Source: Phenylobacterium aquaticum
GTDB taxonomy: Bacteria > Pseudomonadota > Alphaproteobacteria > Caulobacterales > Caulobacteraceae
NCBI RefSeq assembly: GCF_022695515.1
Contig: NZ_JALDPT010000002.1
Span: 62,001 to 126,000, forward strand
Length of the DNA stretch: 64,000 bases
Reading direction: 5' to 3'
This document shows positions 1 to 8,862 of the stretch, piece by piece; position 1 is the first letter of the stretch; the number at the start of each line of letters is the position of its first letter. The position numbers were made by a program, and so were the translations under genes. The notes beneath the pieces are model-generated. The model worked only from the letters and a program-made list of their open reading frames with translations. It had not been told where the DNA came from and did no database searches.

Positions 1-159
1 ATAGGCGATGTCGCTGACCTTGATGGAGAAGGCGCCGCCCAGGTCCATGACGGCGAAGATCTTGCCGCCGACCTTGAACACGTCCGCCCCGCCCCACTGC
101 ACCACATGGGTGGCGGCGGGCAGGGCGAGGGCCGCGGTCTTGAAGGCCTCCGGCGTCAA
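1..159 (-). CDS. MmcQ/YjbR family protein, N-terminal part, cut by window edge
   Basis: The minus strand from 159 reads [14 protein letters not shown] and continues open to base 1 (53 codons). The opening 'TPEAF..AALALP', followed by a G-K-I-F-A-V-M segment, is typical of the MmcQ/YjbR small DNA-binding-fold family (about 110-120 aa), so roughly half is present. The start is a TTG at 159-157 that overlaps the stop of msrA as TTGA, implying translational coupling with msrA. The family's biochemical role is poorly defined. The GC-rich start without an ATG leaves the exact first codon somewhat uncertain. Confidence 0.7.
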   Translation of the reverse strand, partial: MTPEAFKTAALALPAATHVVQWGGADVFKVGGKIFAVMDLGGAFSIKVSDIAY

Positions 160-809
160 GCCTGAACGCCCACTCCGATGGGGCAGGTGACGCCGGTGCC
201 GCCGATGCCGCAATAGCCGGCGGGGTTCTTGGCCAGGTACTGCTGGTGATAGTCCTCGGCGAAATAGAATTCCGGGGCGGGCGCAATCTCGGTGGTGATC
301 GGACCGAACCCACGGGTCTTCAGCGCCGCCTGATAGGCCTCGCGCGAAGCTTCCGCCGCCGCGGCCTGTTCGGGGGTGTAGGTGTAGATCCCCGAGCGAT
401 ACTGGGTGCCGATGTCATTGCCCTGGCGCATGCCCTGGGTGGGGTCGTGGTTCTCCCAGAACAGCTTCAGCAGCGCGTCATAGCTGGTGAGCTTGGGGTC
501 ATAGACCACCAGCACCGCCTCGGTGTGGCCGGTGCGGCCCGAGCAGACTTCCTCATAGGTCGGGTTGGGCGTGATCCCGTTCACATAGCCCACCGCCGTC
601 ACCCAGACGCCCGGCGCGTCCCAGAACTTCCGCTCCACGCCCCAGAAGCAGCCCATGGCGAACTGGGCGAGTTCCAGGCCCTCTGGATAGGGCCCCTTCA
701 GCGGGCGGCCATTGATGAAGTGGGTCTCGGCGGTCGGCAGGGCCGTGGGCCGGCCCTTGAGGGCGGTGTCGGCGGTCGGCAGCTCGAGGGACTTCTTGGC
801 GAAGAACAT
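156..809 (-). CDS. msrA: Peptide-methionine (S)-S-oxide reductase
   Basis: This enzyme reduces the S-epimer of methionine sulfoxide in proteins and free amino acid, using thioredoxin-recycled cysteines. The protein (217 aa) contains the hallmark G-C-F-W-G motif with catalytic Cys near residue 54, the G-T-Q-Y-R-S-G-I-Y segment, and C-terminal cysteines ([10 protein letters not shown]) suited to act as recycling residues. I start at the ATG at 809, which gives M-F-F-A-K-K-S and a normal family length; a longer in-frame extension to 977 has no family resemblance and would run into the divergent gene's promoter. There is no signal peptide, so it is cytoplasmic. It overlaps the downstream YjbR-like gene by 4 bp. 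Confidence 0.93.
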   Translation of the reverse strand: MFFAKKSLELPTADTALKGRPTALPTAETHFINGRPLKGPYPEGLELAQFAMGCFWGVERKFWDAPGVWVTAVGYVNGITPNPTYEEVCSGRTGHTEAVLVVYDPKLTSYDALLKLFWENHDPTQGMRQGNDIGTQYRSGIYTYTPEQAAAAEASREAYQAALKTRGFGPITTEIAPAPEFYFAEDYHQQYLAKNPAGYCGIGGTGVTCPIGVGVQA

Positions 810-948
810 GGGGAGATCGCCTTTCGGTTCAGGGGTTCGATTGAGCCTCAATATAGACGCACAGGCTGTTGATTGCACCGTCCGCCCGCACGGCTGACGC
901 GCCGGAGTTTTCATGACACTGTTCTCCCAAACAGCCGGGGAGGCGACG

Positions 949-1878
949 ATGGGACGATCGTGGCGGACGATGGTCATGGCAGGCGCGATCCTGAGCCTTG
1001 GCCTGACGGGTCAGGCCTTGAGCGCGGGCGGCGGCGGAGGCGGCGGCGGCGAGATGCCGTCCATGTCCGCCCCGACCTATGATCCGGCCGCGGAATACGC
1101 CAAGGGCGTCGCCGCGATGAACGCCCAGGACTACAAGGCCGCGGCCCGCGCCTTCGATCACGTCACCCAGGTCGCGCCGACCAGCCTGGAGGCGTGGCGC
1201 CTGCTGGGGGCGGCCTATGCCGCGAGCGGCGACCAGAAGCGCGCCCGACGGGCCTATGAGCGCGCCGTGAAGCTGTCTCCCGATGATATCGCCAGCCACC
1301 AGGGCCTGGGCCAGGCCCTGGCCGGGCTGAAAGACCCAAAGGCCCAGGGCGAGCTGGACTGGCTCAAGGCCCGAGCCACAGCCTGTGGAACCTGCGTCGA
1401 CGCCGCCGCGCTCAAGGCCGCGATCGACGCGGTCCAGTCGGCCATGGCCCCAGCGCCGGCGCCCGCGGCCGCCCTGACCGGCGGCCCGATGCTGTTCGCC
1501 GGACCCGCCGCAGGGGACGCCGCCTATGTCCAGGCGGTCAGCCTGATCAATCAGCACCGCTATGACGACGCCCTGGCCGCCCTGGGCCAGGCCCGCCAGG
1601 CCTTCGGGCCGCATCCGGACATCCTGACCTATCAGGGCTATGCCTGGCGCAAGAAGGGCGCCTTCGATCGGGCGGAGACCTACTACCGCCAGGCCCTGGC
1701 GATCGCCCCGGAGCATCGCGGCGCCACCGAATATTATGGCGAGCTGAAGGTCGAGCGCGGCGACATGGCCGGCGCCCGGGCGATGCTGGCGAGGCTGGAC
1801 CACATCTGCGCCTATGGCTGCGCCGAGGCCGAGGAGCTGCGCCGTTGGATCGACGTCGGTCACGAACCGCGGTCCTAG
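949..1878 (+). CDS. Exported tetratricopeptide-repeat protein
   Basis: The 309-aa protein begins with a hydrophobic signal-like segment ([12 protein letters not shown]), followed by a glycine run and then two blocks of TPR repeats: residues about 45-130 ([20 protein letters not shown]) and about 195-280 ([18 protein letters not shown]). TPRs are protein-interaction scaffolds; no enzymatic domain is visible. An upstream ATG at 913 exists, but the ATG at 949 is preceded by a good GGGGAGG ribosome site, so I prefer it. A short Cys-containing spacer (A-C-G-T-C) and a late C-A-Y-G-C are unusual for TPR proteins. It overlaps the next gene by 34 bp. Confidence 0.75.
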   Translation: MGRSWRTMVMAGAILSLGLTGQALSAGGGGGGGGEMPSMSAPTYDPAAEYAKGVAAMNAQDYKAAARAFDHVTQVAPTSLEAWRLLGAAYAASGDQKRARRAYERAVKLSPDDIASHQGLGQALAGLKDPKAQGELDWLKARATACGTCVDAAALKAAIDAVQSAMAPAPAPAAALTGGPMLFAGPAAGDAAYVQAVSLINQHRYDDALAALGQARQAFGPHPDILTYQGYAWRKKGAFDRAETYYRQALAIAPEHRGATEYYGELKVERGDMAGARAMLARLDHICAYGCAEAEELRRWIDVGHEPRS

Positions 1879-2834
1879 GGCTGGGCCTCGCCCTGGCGGC
1901 CGGTCTTGCGGTCGCCGCCGCGCCGCAGATCGGCCCACCGCTTAAGGGCCTGCGCTGGCTGGCGCCCGGCGCGGACCCGGTGGCGCGCCTGACCCGCGCG
2001 CCCACCGAGTGCCTCACCCTGCCCGCCGCGCCCGCCGCGCGGCTGTCGGTGGAGATCGGCCGGGCCGCCTTCCGCACCCCCGTGGTGCTCGGGGGTCAGG
2101 CGGCGCGCTCCGGCGTGGCCTGCGAGACCTGCCACCAGTCCGGCCGCACCAATCCCGAGTTCCATTTCCCCGGCGTGTCCGGCCCGCCCGGCACGGCCGA
2201 CGTCACCTCCTCGCTGTTCAGCACCCATCGCGACAACGGGGTCTTCGATCCCAGGCCGATCCCCGATCTCAGCGGCCCCAAGGCCCGGCTCAAGATCAGC
2301 CAGGCGCCGGGCGATCCGGCCTTGGCGGCCTTCATCCAGGGCCTGGTGACCCAGGAGTTCGACGGGCCTCAACCGCCGCCGGCCGTCCTGCAGGGGCTCG
2401 CCGACTACGTACGCGCCCTGTCGCCGGAGGCCTGCCCCGCCCAGGCGGATCGTCCCGTCGACGTCGCGGGGCTGATGGAGGACGCCCGCCGCGCCGCCAC
2501 CGCCGCGCAAGCCTTGGCCGACGCAGGCGATCGCCCGGCCGCCCTGGTGATGATCGCCGGCGCCCGCGCCCGGCTGGGCCTGATCGACGAGCGGTTCGCG
2601 GCGCCGGACCTGGCGCGCCAACGCCGCGCCCTTATGGCCGCCGACCGCAGGCTCGCCACCATCGCCGAGACCTTGCGCGGCAACGCCCCGCCGCCCCTCA
2701 CAGCCCTCGCCGCATGGCGACGCGACAGCCTCCGCCTGGAGGCCGATCTGACCCGCCAGTCCGGCCGCTCGCTGTTCGATCCGCCCCATCTCGCCGCGAC
2801 CTTGCAAGTCCGCTTGCCCCGGCAGGCGTCCTGA
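1845..2834 (+). CDS. Secreted c-type cytochrome-like protein with a single CxxCH
   Basis: The product is 329 aa with an N-terminal signal peptide ([12 protein letters not shown]) and one haem-attachment motif C-E-T-C-H at residues 93-97. The surrounding sequence (G-R-A-A-F-R-T-P then S-G-V-A-C-E-T-C-H-Q-S-G) resembles the first haem domain of di-haem cytochrome-c-peroxidase/MauG-like proteins, but I find no second CxxCH; the C-terminal third is a helical, arginine-rich region. It starts at TTG 1845 inside the end of the TPR gene, so the pair is likely translated together. Role: probable periplasmic electron carrier or sensor; the specific function is unknown. Confidence 0.68.
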   Translation: MDRRRSRTAVLGLGLALAAGLAVAAAPQIGPPLKGLRWLAPGADPVARLTRAPTECLTLPAAPAARLSVEIGRAAFRTPVVLGGQAARSGVACETCHQSGRTNPEFHFPGVSGPPGTADVTSSLFSTHRDNGVFDPRPIPDLSGPKARLKISQAPGDPALAAFIQGLVTQEFDGPQPPPAVLQGLADYVRALSPEACPAQADRPVDVAGLMEDARRAATAAQALADAGDRPAALVMIAGARARLGLIDERFAAPDLARQRRALMAADRRLATIAETLRGNAPPPLTALAAWRRDSLRLEADLTRQSGRSLFDPPHLAATLQVRLPRQAS

Positions 2835-2882
2835 GTATATTGCGCGCCTTCCGCGACGGGGTGCGCCCCCTCGATGGAACGG

Positions 2883-2972
2883 GGTGAGGTGGCGGAGTGG
2901 TCGATCGCGCACGCTTGGAAAGCGTGTTTAGGTGAAAGCCTAACGAGGGTTCGAATCCCTCTCTCACCGCCA
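2883..2972 (+). tRNA. tRNA-Ser (anticodon GGA)
   Basis: A 90-nt class II tRNA. The acceptor arm is GGTGAGG at 2883-2889 pairing with TCTCACC (one G-T wobble), with discriminator G and an encoded CCA at 2970-2972. The anticodon stem CACGC/GCGTG encloses loop TTGGAAA, giving anticodon GGA (serine UCC/UCU codons). A long variable arm and the T-arm GGGTTCGAATCCC follow, as expected for tRNA-Ser. Confidence 0.97.
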
Positions 2973-2975
2973 TTC

Positions 2976-2992
2976 AGTCTGGCAAGCAGACT
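2976..2992 (+). terminator. Possible stem-loop after tRNA-Ser
   Basis: A perfect 6-bp inverted repeat (AGTCTG, loop GCAAG, CAGACT) sits 3 nt after the tRNA CCA end. No T-tract follows, so it may be a 3'-processing structure rather than a classical rho-independent terminator. Confidence 0.35.
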
Positions 2993-3126
2993 CAAGCCGG
3001 CGGCAAGTTTCCCAAGACCCGAAGTTCGCGCGTGGGCGATCCAGCGAAAATGCCCTCGGGATGGGGACATCGCTGGGCTGAACGCGGGCCCGGCCCTCCG
3101 CGCAGAGGCCGCCGCCGGACAGCCCG

Positions 3127-4029
3127 TCAGGCGTCCGGATTGGGGTCTTCGCGGCCGGTAAGCGACACCCTGTTTCGGGTCCTCACCCGCTCAAGGTCCT
3201 CCATGCGGCCCATGGCCCCGCTCTCGCGCGCGACCACCTGCGCCACCAGGGCCTCCATCTGCGCCACGGCGCCGACGAGACTGTCATAGGGAGAATCGAC
3301 CTCGACCGGGCAGGTCAGGGTGAAGTCCGCAAACTCGGCGATGGGCGACAGCCAGCCGTCGGTGAACAGGATGACCCGCACCCCGCGCTCGGAGGCCTGG
3401 CGCGCGAACTCGACGACGTTCGCCTGGTAGCGGCGATAGTCGAAGACGACCAGCACATCGCGCCGGGAGAAGTCGATCAGCAGATCGAAGGACTCGGCCG
3501 ACAGCGCCCCCAGGCCGGAGACACCGCCCCTGAACTGCACGAGATAGCCGGTGAGCATGCCGGCGACGTGGCGGCTGAAACGGCCGCCCAGCACGCCGAC
3601 ATGGCGGGCCTCCATGATCAGCTCCACGGCCCGTTCATAGGTCGAGCTCACGGCGGATTCGGCGGCGCTGGCCGTCAGCTCCGCGACCGATTCGAGGTAG
3701 GATTTGACGATGCTCTGCTCGGAGCCCTTGTTCAGCTTGGCCTCGACCATCATCAGGGGCGACCGCAGCCGGGCTTCCACCTCCTCCAGCAGACTCGCCT
3801 GGAACGCCGCGAATCCCGTGAAGCCGAGCTTCGCCGCGAAGCGCAGGACCGTCGGGTCGCTGACATGCGCCCGCTTGGCCAGATTGGCCTGCGACCCCAG
3901 TCCGGACAGGGGATAGTCGCTGAGCAGCACCTGGGCGATCTTGGCCTCGGCGGGGGTCAGGGACAGCGAACCGGCGGTCAGCTTTTCGCGGATCGTCAGG
4001 CGCTCGGCGGCCTCATGCTCGGCGGTCAC
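3127..4029 (-). CDS. RpiR/MurR-family transcriptional regulator (HTH + SIS)
   Basis: The 300-aa protein has an N-terminal RpiR helix-turn-helix (L-T-P-A-E-A-K-I-A-Q-V-L-L then V-S-D-P-T-V-L-R-F-A-A-K-L-G-F) and a C-terminal SIS sugar-phosphate-binding domain (V-G-V-L-G-G-R-F-S-R and D-V-L-V-V-F-D-Y-R-R-Y). The family usually senses phosphosugars or, for MurR, N-acetylmuramic acid 6-phosphate. I start at GTG 4029 because AGGAG lies 6 nt upstream (minus strand of 4036-4040) and the length matches the family; an ATG at 4149 would add 40 unconserved residues and overlap the upstream gene. It lies directly downstream of a serine-hydrolase gene on the same strand, so it probably regulates that gene or the neighbouring D-amino-acid genes. 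Confidence 0.85.
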   Translation of the reverse strand: MTAEHEAAERLTIREKLTAGSLSLTPAEAKIAQVLLSDYPLSGLGSQANLAKRAHVSDPTVLRFAAKLGFTGFAAFQASLLEEVEARLRSPLMMVEAKLNKGSEQSIVKSYLESVAELTASAAESAVSSTYERAVELIMEARHVGVLGGRFSRHVAGMLTGYLVQFRGGVSGLGALSAESFDLLIDFSRRDVLVVFDYRRYQANVVEFARQASERGVRVILFTDGWLSPIAEFADFTLTCPVEVDSPYDSLVGAVAQMEALVAQVVARESGAMGRMEDLERVRTRNRVSLTGREDPNPDA

Positions 4030-4035
4030 GAAAGT

Positions 4036-4040
4036 CTCCT
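4036..4040 (-). promoter_or_regulatory. Ribosome-binding site deciding the RpiR GTG start
   Basis: AGGAG on the minus strand lies 6 nt before the GTG at 4029. It is the best Shine-Dalgarno in the vicinity and supports the shorter start. Confidence 0.6.
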
Positions 4041-4145
4041 GGTAAGTCTCGCCGCGCGCCGCAAGGACGCGCCTGCCGGGGCGTATCAGGCCCGCGGCCA
4101 CGCATCGCACAAGGGCGTTCCGCGCGGGCGCGCCGGGCGGTTCGC

Positions 4146-5660
4146 TCATCGGGCGCGCGCCAAAGACAAGGCCGCGTCGTCGACCCGCAGAATGAGGCTG
4201 TCGATCCGGCCGTCGACGCCGCGCACGAACTCGAACCGACGGGCGGAATCCGCCGTGCTGACAAACTGCGTCGGCCCCTCCGGGACCAGTTCCTCCTTGG
4301 TCCCGCGCCCGACGGTCTGGGCCCATAGCCGGCCATTCTCCACCATGACGCCGAACGCCTCGGGGGGGCCTTCGATCGACATGCGCCCGCCGAGCACCCC
4401 GCGGTCCCCCGTCACGCGGTAGGACCCGGCCAGTTCGTCCATCTCCGCGGCGGACAGGCGGAACGGCGGGACCTTGGCCACGCCGGTGACGTCCCACCCC
4501 TCGGCCGCGGCGACGGCGCGGCGCACCTCCTCGCGGATCGGCCCCGCCGAGGCGCTGTTGGTGAAGATCACGACGCCGTCGCCGGTCGCCAGATCGCCTT
4601 CGAAATAGGCCTTGTAGGAGTCGTTCGAGCCGGTGTGCGAGAAGCGGCGGGTCAGGCCATGCCCGTCCAGGAAGGGCCCCAGCCCCACCTGGCTCGGCCC
4701 CACGGGAGTCATCATCTGCCGCGCGAGCCCCTGGCTCAACAAGGCGCCGGACTTGCCCTGGTAGGATTGGATCAGGGCGATGACCAGGCGGGCGTATTCG
4801 GTCGGCGTGCTCCAAAGGCCGGAGGCGGCGGTCTCCGGCATCGACTCCCAACCGCGCGGCAAGGCGCGCGGCCGGCCGTCCGGCCCATGGGCCTTGGCGA
4901 CATTGCGCCAGGTTTCGGGGAGCGGTTGTTCATAGGTGCTGCGGGTCAGCCTCAGGGGATCCAGCAGCCAGGTCTTGGCGGCCTGGGCGAAGGTCATGCC
5001 GGTTCGATCCTCGACAATGACCTGCTCCACGGTGACGCCGCCCCCCGAATAGTGGGCGCTGGCGCCGGGCGACCAGGCGAAGGTGACCGGTCCGACCACC
5101 GAGGGGGCGCGGCCCTCCAGGGTGTCGATCTCGGACGGCAGCGGCTGGCCAGGCTGGAAGTCGGGGAAGCCGCTGACGGTGAAGCCGGCGGTGTGGGACA
5201 GGATCTGGCGAAGGGTCACCGGACGACCCTGGCTAAGGGCGGTCTCCGGCAGTCGCCACCGAACCAGATCTTCACGGACGTCCCGGTCAAGATCGAGCTT
5301 GCCCGCATCGACAAGACGCAAGGTCACGGTGGCGGCGCCCACCTTGCTGACCGACCCGACCGAGAACATGGTCTCAGGGTCCGCCCGTTCGGGGGACCCG
5401 GCTTGCAGCACGCCCCAGGCCTTGGCCCAGGCGACCTTGCCGTCGCGGATGACGGCGATGCTGACCGCGGGCACATGATAGAAGGCCATGCGCTCCTGCA
5501 TCGTCCAACGCACGGGCGGCTGGCCGACGATCTCCACCGCCGGCCTCAGGCCTGTCTCCACTGCGTGGACAGGGTCGCGCACGGGCTGGGCCGCGAGGCC
5601 GGCGGCGGGCGCGGCGATCGCGACCCAGGCCGCGAGGGCTCCAGTCTGGATCAGGTTCAA
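4146..5660 (-). CDS. Secreted beta-lactamase-family serine hydrolase (S12-like)
   Basis: A class-C beta-lactamase/D-aminopeptidase-fold protein (504 aa). Active-site motifs: S-V-S-K (SxxK) at about residues 103-106, Y-S-G in place of Y-x-N in the H-Y-S-G-G-G segment, and H-T-G in F-S-H-T-G-S-N. The C-terminal approximately 120 residues form a lipocalin-like tail seen in many S12 proteins. I choose TTG 5660, which has GGAGGG 8 nt upstream and gives a clean signal peptide (A-A-W-V-A-I-A-A-P-A-A-G-L-A-A); ATG 5765 is a longer alternative with a poorer leader. Family members are peptidases, esterases or DD-peptidases acting in the periplasm; the substrate is unknown. It is followed by the RpiR gene and divergent from an AraC gene. 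Confidence 0.85.
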   Translation of the reverse strand: MNLIQTGALAAWVAIAAPAAGLAAQPVRDPVHAVETGLRPAVEIVGQPPVRWTMQERMAFYHVPAVSIAVIRDGKVAWAKAWGVLQAGSPERADPETMFSVGSVSKVGAATVTLRLVDAGKLDLDRDVREDLVRWRLPETALSQGRPVTLRQILSHTAGFTVSGFPDFQPGQPLPSEIDTLEGRAPSVVGPVTFAWSPGASAHYSGGGVTVEQVIVEDRTGMTFAQAAKTWLLDPLRLTRSTYEQPLPETWRNVAKAHGPDGRPRALPRGWESMPETAASGLWSTPTEYARLVIALIQSYQGKSGALLSQGLARQMMTPVGPSQVGLGPFLDGHGLTRRFSHTGSNDSYKAYFEGDLATGDGVVIFTNSASAGPIREEVRRAVAAAEGWDVTGVAKVPPFRLSAAEMDELAGSYRVTGDRGVLGGRMSIEGPPEAFGVMVENGRLWAQTVGRGTKEELVPEGPTQFVSTADSARRFEFVRGVDGRIDSLILRVDDAALSLARAR

Positions 5661-5668
5661 GGCCAGCG

Positions 5669-5674
5669 CCCTCC
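5669..5674 (-). promoter_or_regulatory. Ribosome-binding site deciding the serine-hydrolase TTG start
   Basis: GGAGGG on the minus strand is spaced 8 nt from TTG 5660. No comparable site precedes the upstream ATG at 5765. Confidence 0.5.
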
Positions 5675-5816
5675 ACTTCCAATGGGTCGACCGGACGTGA
5701 AGCCCGGAGCTTGAGTCTCGCAGAATGGGCGCGACAGCCACGGGCCGCCCGCCGCCGCAGGCCATTCGCCTGTGAGGGCGGGCCAGGCCCGGGCCTTCTC
5801 GCGGCGCCCGCCCCGC

Positions 5817-5875
5817 AATGTAAGAAATCAAACATTCTTGCCATTTGTGGATGAATATGTTTGTTTCAATACATT
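5817..5875. promoter_or_regulatory. AT-rich divergent promoter with two matching 20-bp inverted repeats
   Basis: This is the most AT-rich stretch nearby, between the serine-hydrolase and AraC genes. Site 1 (5817-5836) is AATGT-N10-ACATT; site 2 (5856-5875) is TATGT-N10-ACATT. When site 1 is read on the minus strand, both spacers begin TTG(A/T)TT, so the two sites are related beyond their arms. Centres are 39 bp apart. They are candidate operators for the AraC or RpiR regulator encoded on either side. Confidence 0.5.
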
Positions 5876-5902
5876 CCAACTCCCCCTCTCGACGGGTGTC
5901 TG

Positions 5903-6664
5903 ATGCCGAGTTCCATCCTGCTTAAGAGCGTTGACCCGCTTCACCGGCCAGAATGCCGGGAGGACGACGACTTCGCGCCCGTGTCCGGCCAGCCGATGGT
6001 CATGCGCCAGGGTATGGTGATCTTCGCCTCGACGGGCATGTTGTCGGCGGCGACGGGCGACAGCCTCTGGGCCCTGGCGCCCCATCGCGGCCTGTGGGTT
6101 CCCCGGGGGGTGACCCTGACCTTGCACTTCCGGCGCGGTGTGACCCCAGGAGCCCTGACCATCCGCGACGCCGCCGACCTGCCGGACTCGCCGCGACTGG
6201 TGGAGATGACGCCGCTGCTGCGCGAGCTGATCCTGGAGGCCGCGCGCATGGCCAAGCTCCCGGCCCCCTCGGCGGAGGTCACCTGGATCAACCATCTGCT
6301 GAGCTCCAGGATCGGCGCCGCGCCCGAACAGCCGAGCCGGATCCGCGCGCCCACGGACTCGCGGCTCGCCCGCATTTGCGAGGCGATCATCAGCGATCCG
6401 TCGGACAACCGGCCGATCGACTATTGGGCCGCCAAGATGGCGATGAGCCGACGCACCCTCACCCGACGGTTTCGCGAGGAGATCGGCATGAGCTTCTCGA
6501 TGTGGCGCCAGCAGGTGCGACTGCAGGAAGCCCTGGTGCGCCTGGAGATGGGCCAGCCGATCACCACCATCGCCCTGGACGTGGGCTATGAATGCCCGAC
6601 CTCGTTCAGCACGGTTTTCCGTCAGACCTTCGGGGCGCCGCCATCGCGGTATGTCGCCCCCTGA
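5903..6664 (+). CDS. AraC-family transcriptional regulator
   Basis: A 253-aa protein with an N-terminal cupin-like sensing half (W-A-L-A-P-H-R-G-L-W-V-P-R-G is the typical AraC_N signature) and a C-terminal double helix-turn-helix from about residue 165 (M-A-M-S-R-R-T-L-T-R-R-F-R-E-E and D-V-G-Y-E-C-P-T-S-F-S-T-V-F-R-Q-T-F-G). This architecture matches one-component activators whose ligand-binding domain covers the sensory half. ATG 5903 is used; a TTG at 5861 would begin inside the repeat-containing promoter. It is divergent from the serine hydrolase, so likely controls it; the effector is unknown. Confidence 0.85.
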   Translation: MPSSILLKSVDPLHRPECREDDDFAPVSGQPMVMRQGMVIFASTGMLSAATGDSLWALAPHRGLWVPRGVTLTLHFRRGVTPGALTIRDAADLPDSPRLVEMTPLLRELILEAARMAKLPAPSAEVTWINHLLSSRIGAAPEQPSRIRAPTDSRLARICEAIISDPSDNRPIDYWAAKMAMSRRTLTRRFREEIGMSFSMWRQQVRLQEALVRLEMGQPITTIALDVGYECPTSFSTVFRQTFGAPPSRYVAP

Positions 6665-6773
6665 GGGCGGCAAGATCGGGCCCGATCTGATGCGGGCCGA
6701 GAACCATCGGATGACCGTCCTTGCGCCGACGCGACCCGCGTCGGCCTTGGCGTTTGACTGAAGTCCCTTGAAA

Positions 6774-7537
6774 TCAGACCGCGACCGAGACGAAGGCGTC
6801 GGCCAGGCGCGCGGTCCACGCCCCCACGCCCTCGGGCGTCGCGAGCTGGTCGTTCCGGACCTCAATGAGCACCGCCGGCAGGGCACGCGCCTCGCCGTGC
6901 ACCAGGACGCAATAGTCGGACTCAGCCTCGATCCGGTAGGGCGCGTTGCGGCCGATATTGAGCGCGGAGTCCGCCGCGAGGGCGTCGGCTATGCCCTCGC
7001 CAAGACCCGTGCAGCGATTATAGAGCACCCCCGCATGCCAGGGCCGGGTCGCCCCCAGATAGCTGGGCGAGAAGCTGTGGATCGAGATCACCGTCGTCGC
7101 CGGCCGGCCAGCTGGCGCTCGTCGAGATGGGCCTGAATCCGCGCGTGAAACGGGGTGAAGATGCGTCGGACCCGATGCAGGGCCTCGTCCAGGGCGATCG
7201 TCTGGTTGCCGGGAATGTCCGTCGCTTCGGACTGCTTGGGCATCGCCGAGGGCACATGGATCGGCCGGTTGAGATCGATCAGCAGCCGCGAGTAGGTGCC
7301 CAGGAAGGCCGGCGCCGACAACCGGTCGGAGAGCGCGCGGGTCAGGGCCGCCGCGCCCGGATCCCAGGCGATGTGATCCACGAGATCGGCCGGCCTCAAG
7401 CCCAGGCCGCCATACTGGTCGGGCACGTGGTTTGAAGCGTGCTCGCAGACCAGCACGATCGGCGAAGGTCCGCCCTCGTTGAGCACTTCGATCGGATCAG
7501 GCCATTGGGCGGAATCGTGTGCCATCCGGGCGTCCAT
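6774..7537 (-). pseudogene. N-formylglutamate amidohydrolase family, frameshifted
   Basis: Two overlapping reading frames together make one approximately 254-aa FGase-family protein. The first (from ATG 7537) carries V-C-E-H-A-S-N-H-V-P and D-L-N-R-P; the second carries V-I-S-I-H-S-F-S-P and ends with L-I-E-V-R-N-D-Q. Both halves are needed for the metal-binding/catalytic core. The break lies near 7100-7110 inside a GGCCGGCCGG tract; restoring one base joins L-A-G to A-T-T-V-I-S-I-H. Sequencing error or a genuine mutation are both possible. The start overlaps the stop of the glutamine-synthetase-like gene (TGATG), so it is the third gene of the operon. Family members hydrolyse N-acyl or gamma-glutamyl amide bonds, as in histidine degradation. 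Confidence 0.78.
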
Positions 7538-8862
7538 CAGTAGAGTCCCTGGTAGAGGTCGCAGACCTGGGCCGGGGACAGGCCGGCGACCCGCGCAAGC
7601 TCCGCGCGACGGACGCCGACATAGGTCTCCAACACATCCCCGGCGAGCCAGCCACGAACGATCGGGTCGGCGTCCAGGGCCGCCAGCGCGTCCTCCAGGG
7701 ACTCCGGCAAGCGAACGACGCCCAGGGCGGTTCTTTCCGCCGCCGAGAGGCCATCGGGATGGCGCGGGGCGATCGGCGGCGGCGCGAGGCCGGCGTCCAA
7801 TCCGGCCAGGCCCGCCCGGACCAGGGCCCAGGCGGCGAGATAGGGATTGGCCGTGGCGTCAGCCGCCCGGTATTCGACATTGAACTGGCGGTCGGGGTCC
7901 CCGCCGCCGGCGGTCCAGGTCGGGCAAACCCTCAGCGCCGCCTCGCGGTCTCGATCCGCCAGCCAGGTGTAGGCCGCGCTCCAGCTCTGCGGCCGCAGGC
8001 GCAGGTAGGATGGCGGGCTGGGCGCGGTGAAGGCCACCAGGGCGGGCATATGGCGCAGCACGCCGGAGAAGAAGGCGCCCGCCGCCGCCGACAGGCCATT
8101 CGCCGCCGCGGCGTCGCGGGTCACGGGCCGACCGGCCTTGTCCCAAAGGCTCAGATGGATGTGGACGCCATTGCCGACCCCGTCGACCGCGACCTTTGGG
8201 GCGAAGCTGGCGCGCAGGCCGCAGTTGCGGCCGAGCTCGCGAACGATCTCGCGGATCGCCACGGCGCGATCGGCGGCCCGGACCGGCTCGGCCGGCGCGC
8301 AGGTCACCTCGAACTGCTGACGACCGAATTCCGGCAGGACGACCTCCGGCTCCACCCCGGCCTCCGCCAGGGCGGCGAACAGCGTCGGACCGAAGGGGTC
8401 GACGCGCCGGAGCGCGCCGAACGACAGGGCGTGGGCTGGCGGCAGATCGACATCGACCGCCTGAAACTCCTGTTCGAAGCTCATGCGCAGGATCAGGCCG
8501 TGGCGCTCGGCCAGCTCGTCGGCGGCCGTCCGCAGCAGGCCTCGCGGACAGCCCCGCCAGGGCGCGCCGTCGAGCTCGACGACGTCGCCCACCACGAGAT
8601 CGAAGGGCGAGGACGCCCCCGTCGCCGTGGTGCGGAACCGGGCGGACAGGTCTGGCGCGAGCCGCAGGTCCCCGAAGGATCCCCAGGGATTGGGCGAGGC
8701 GATCGAGTCGAAGGGGGTCAGGGCGAGGTTGGCGGGCAGCCAGCCGACGCCGCTCCCGGCGGCGGCCTCAAGCCGGTCCGCCGCGATGGCCCGCCCCCGG
8801 GTGATCGCCGCGAAGTCGGTGGTGACGATGGTCGAGAGCGACACGGACTGAGGCGCGCTCAT
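7537..8862 (-). CDS. Glutamine-synthetase-like gamma-glutamyl ligase
   Basis: A 441-aa member of the GS superfamily: E-Q-E-F in the first metal-binding strand, E-F-G-R-Q-Q-F-E-V for the second, N-G-V-H-I-H-L-S for the ATP/metal His, and E-Y-R-A-A-D-A-T-A-N-P-Y-L near the C-terminus. The substitutions and shorter N-terminus are those of gamma-glutamyl-amine ligases (PuuA/GlnA3-type) rather than housekeeping GlnA, so it likely attaches glutamate to an amine. It overlaps isochorismatase-like and FGase-like genes on both sides (4 bp and 3 bp), forming a tight three-gene operon. The substrate cannot be read from sequence. Confidence 0.83.
   Translation of the reverse strand: MSAPQSVSLSTIVTTDFAAITRGRAIAADRLEAAAGSGVGWLPANLALTPFDSIASPNPWGSFGDLRLAPDLSARFRTTATGASSPFDLVVGDVVELDGAPWRGCPRGLLRTAADELAERHGLILRMSFEQEFQAVDVDLPPAHALSFGALRRVDPFGPTLFAALAEAGVEPEVVLPEFGRQQFEVTCAPAEPVRAADRAVAIREIVRELGRNCGLRASFAPKVAVDGVGNGVHIHLSLWDKAGRPVTRDAAAANGLSAAAGAFFSGVLRHMPALVAFTAPSPPSYLRLRPQSWSAAYTWLADRDREAALRVCPTWTAGGGDPDRQFNVEYRAADATANPYLAAWALVRAGLAGLDAGLAPPPIAPRHPDGLSAAERTALGVVRLPESLEDALAALDADPIVRGWLAGDVLETYVGVRRAELARVAGLSPAQVCDLYQGLY

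Noticed and set aside
4030..4149. Longer ATG start for the RpiR regulator
   Set aside because: Extra 40 residues unlike the family; no ribosome site as good as that for GTG 4029.
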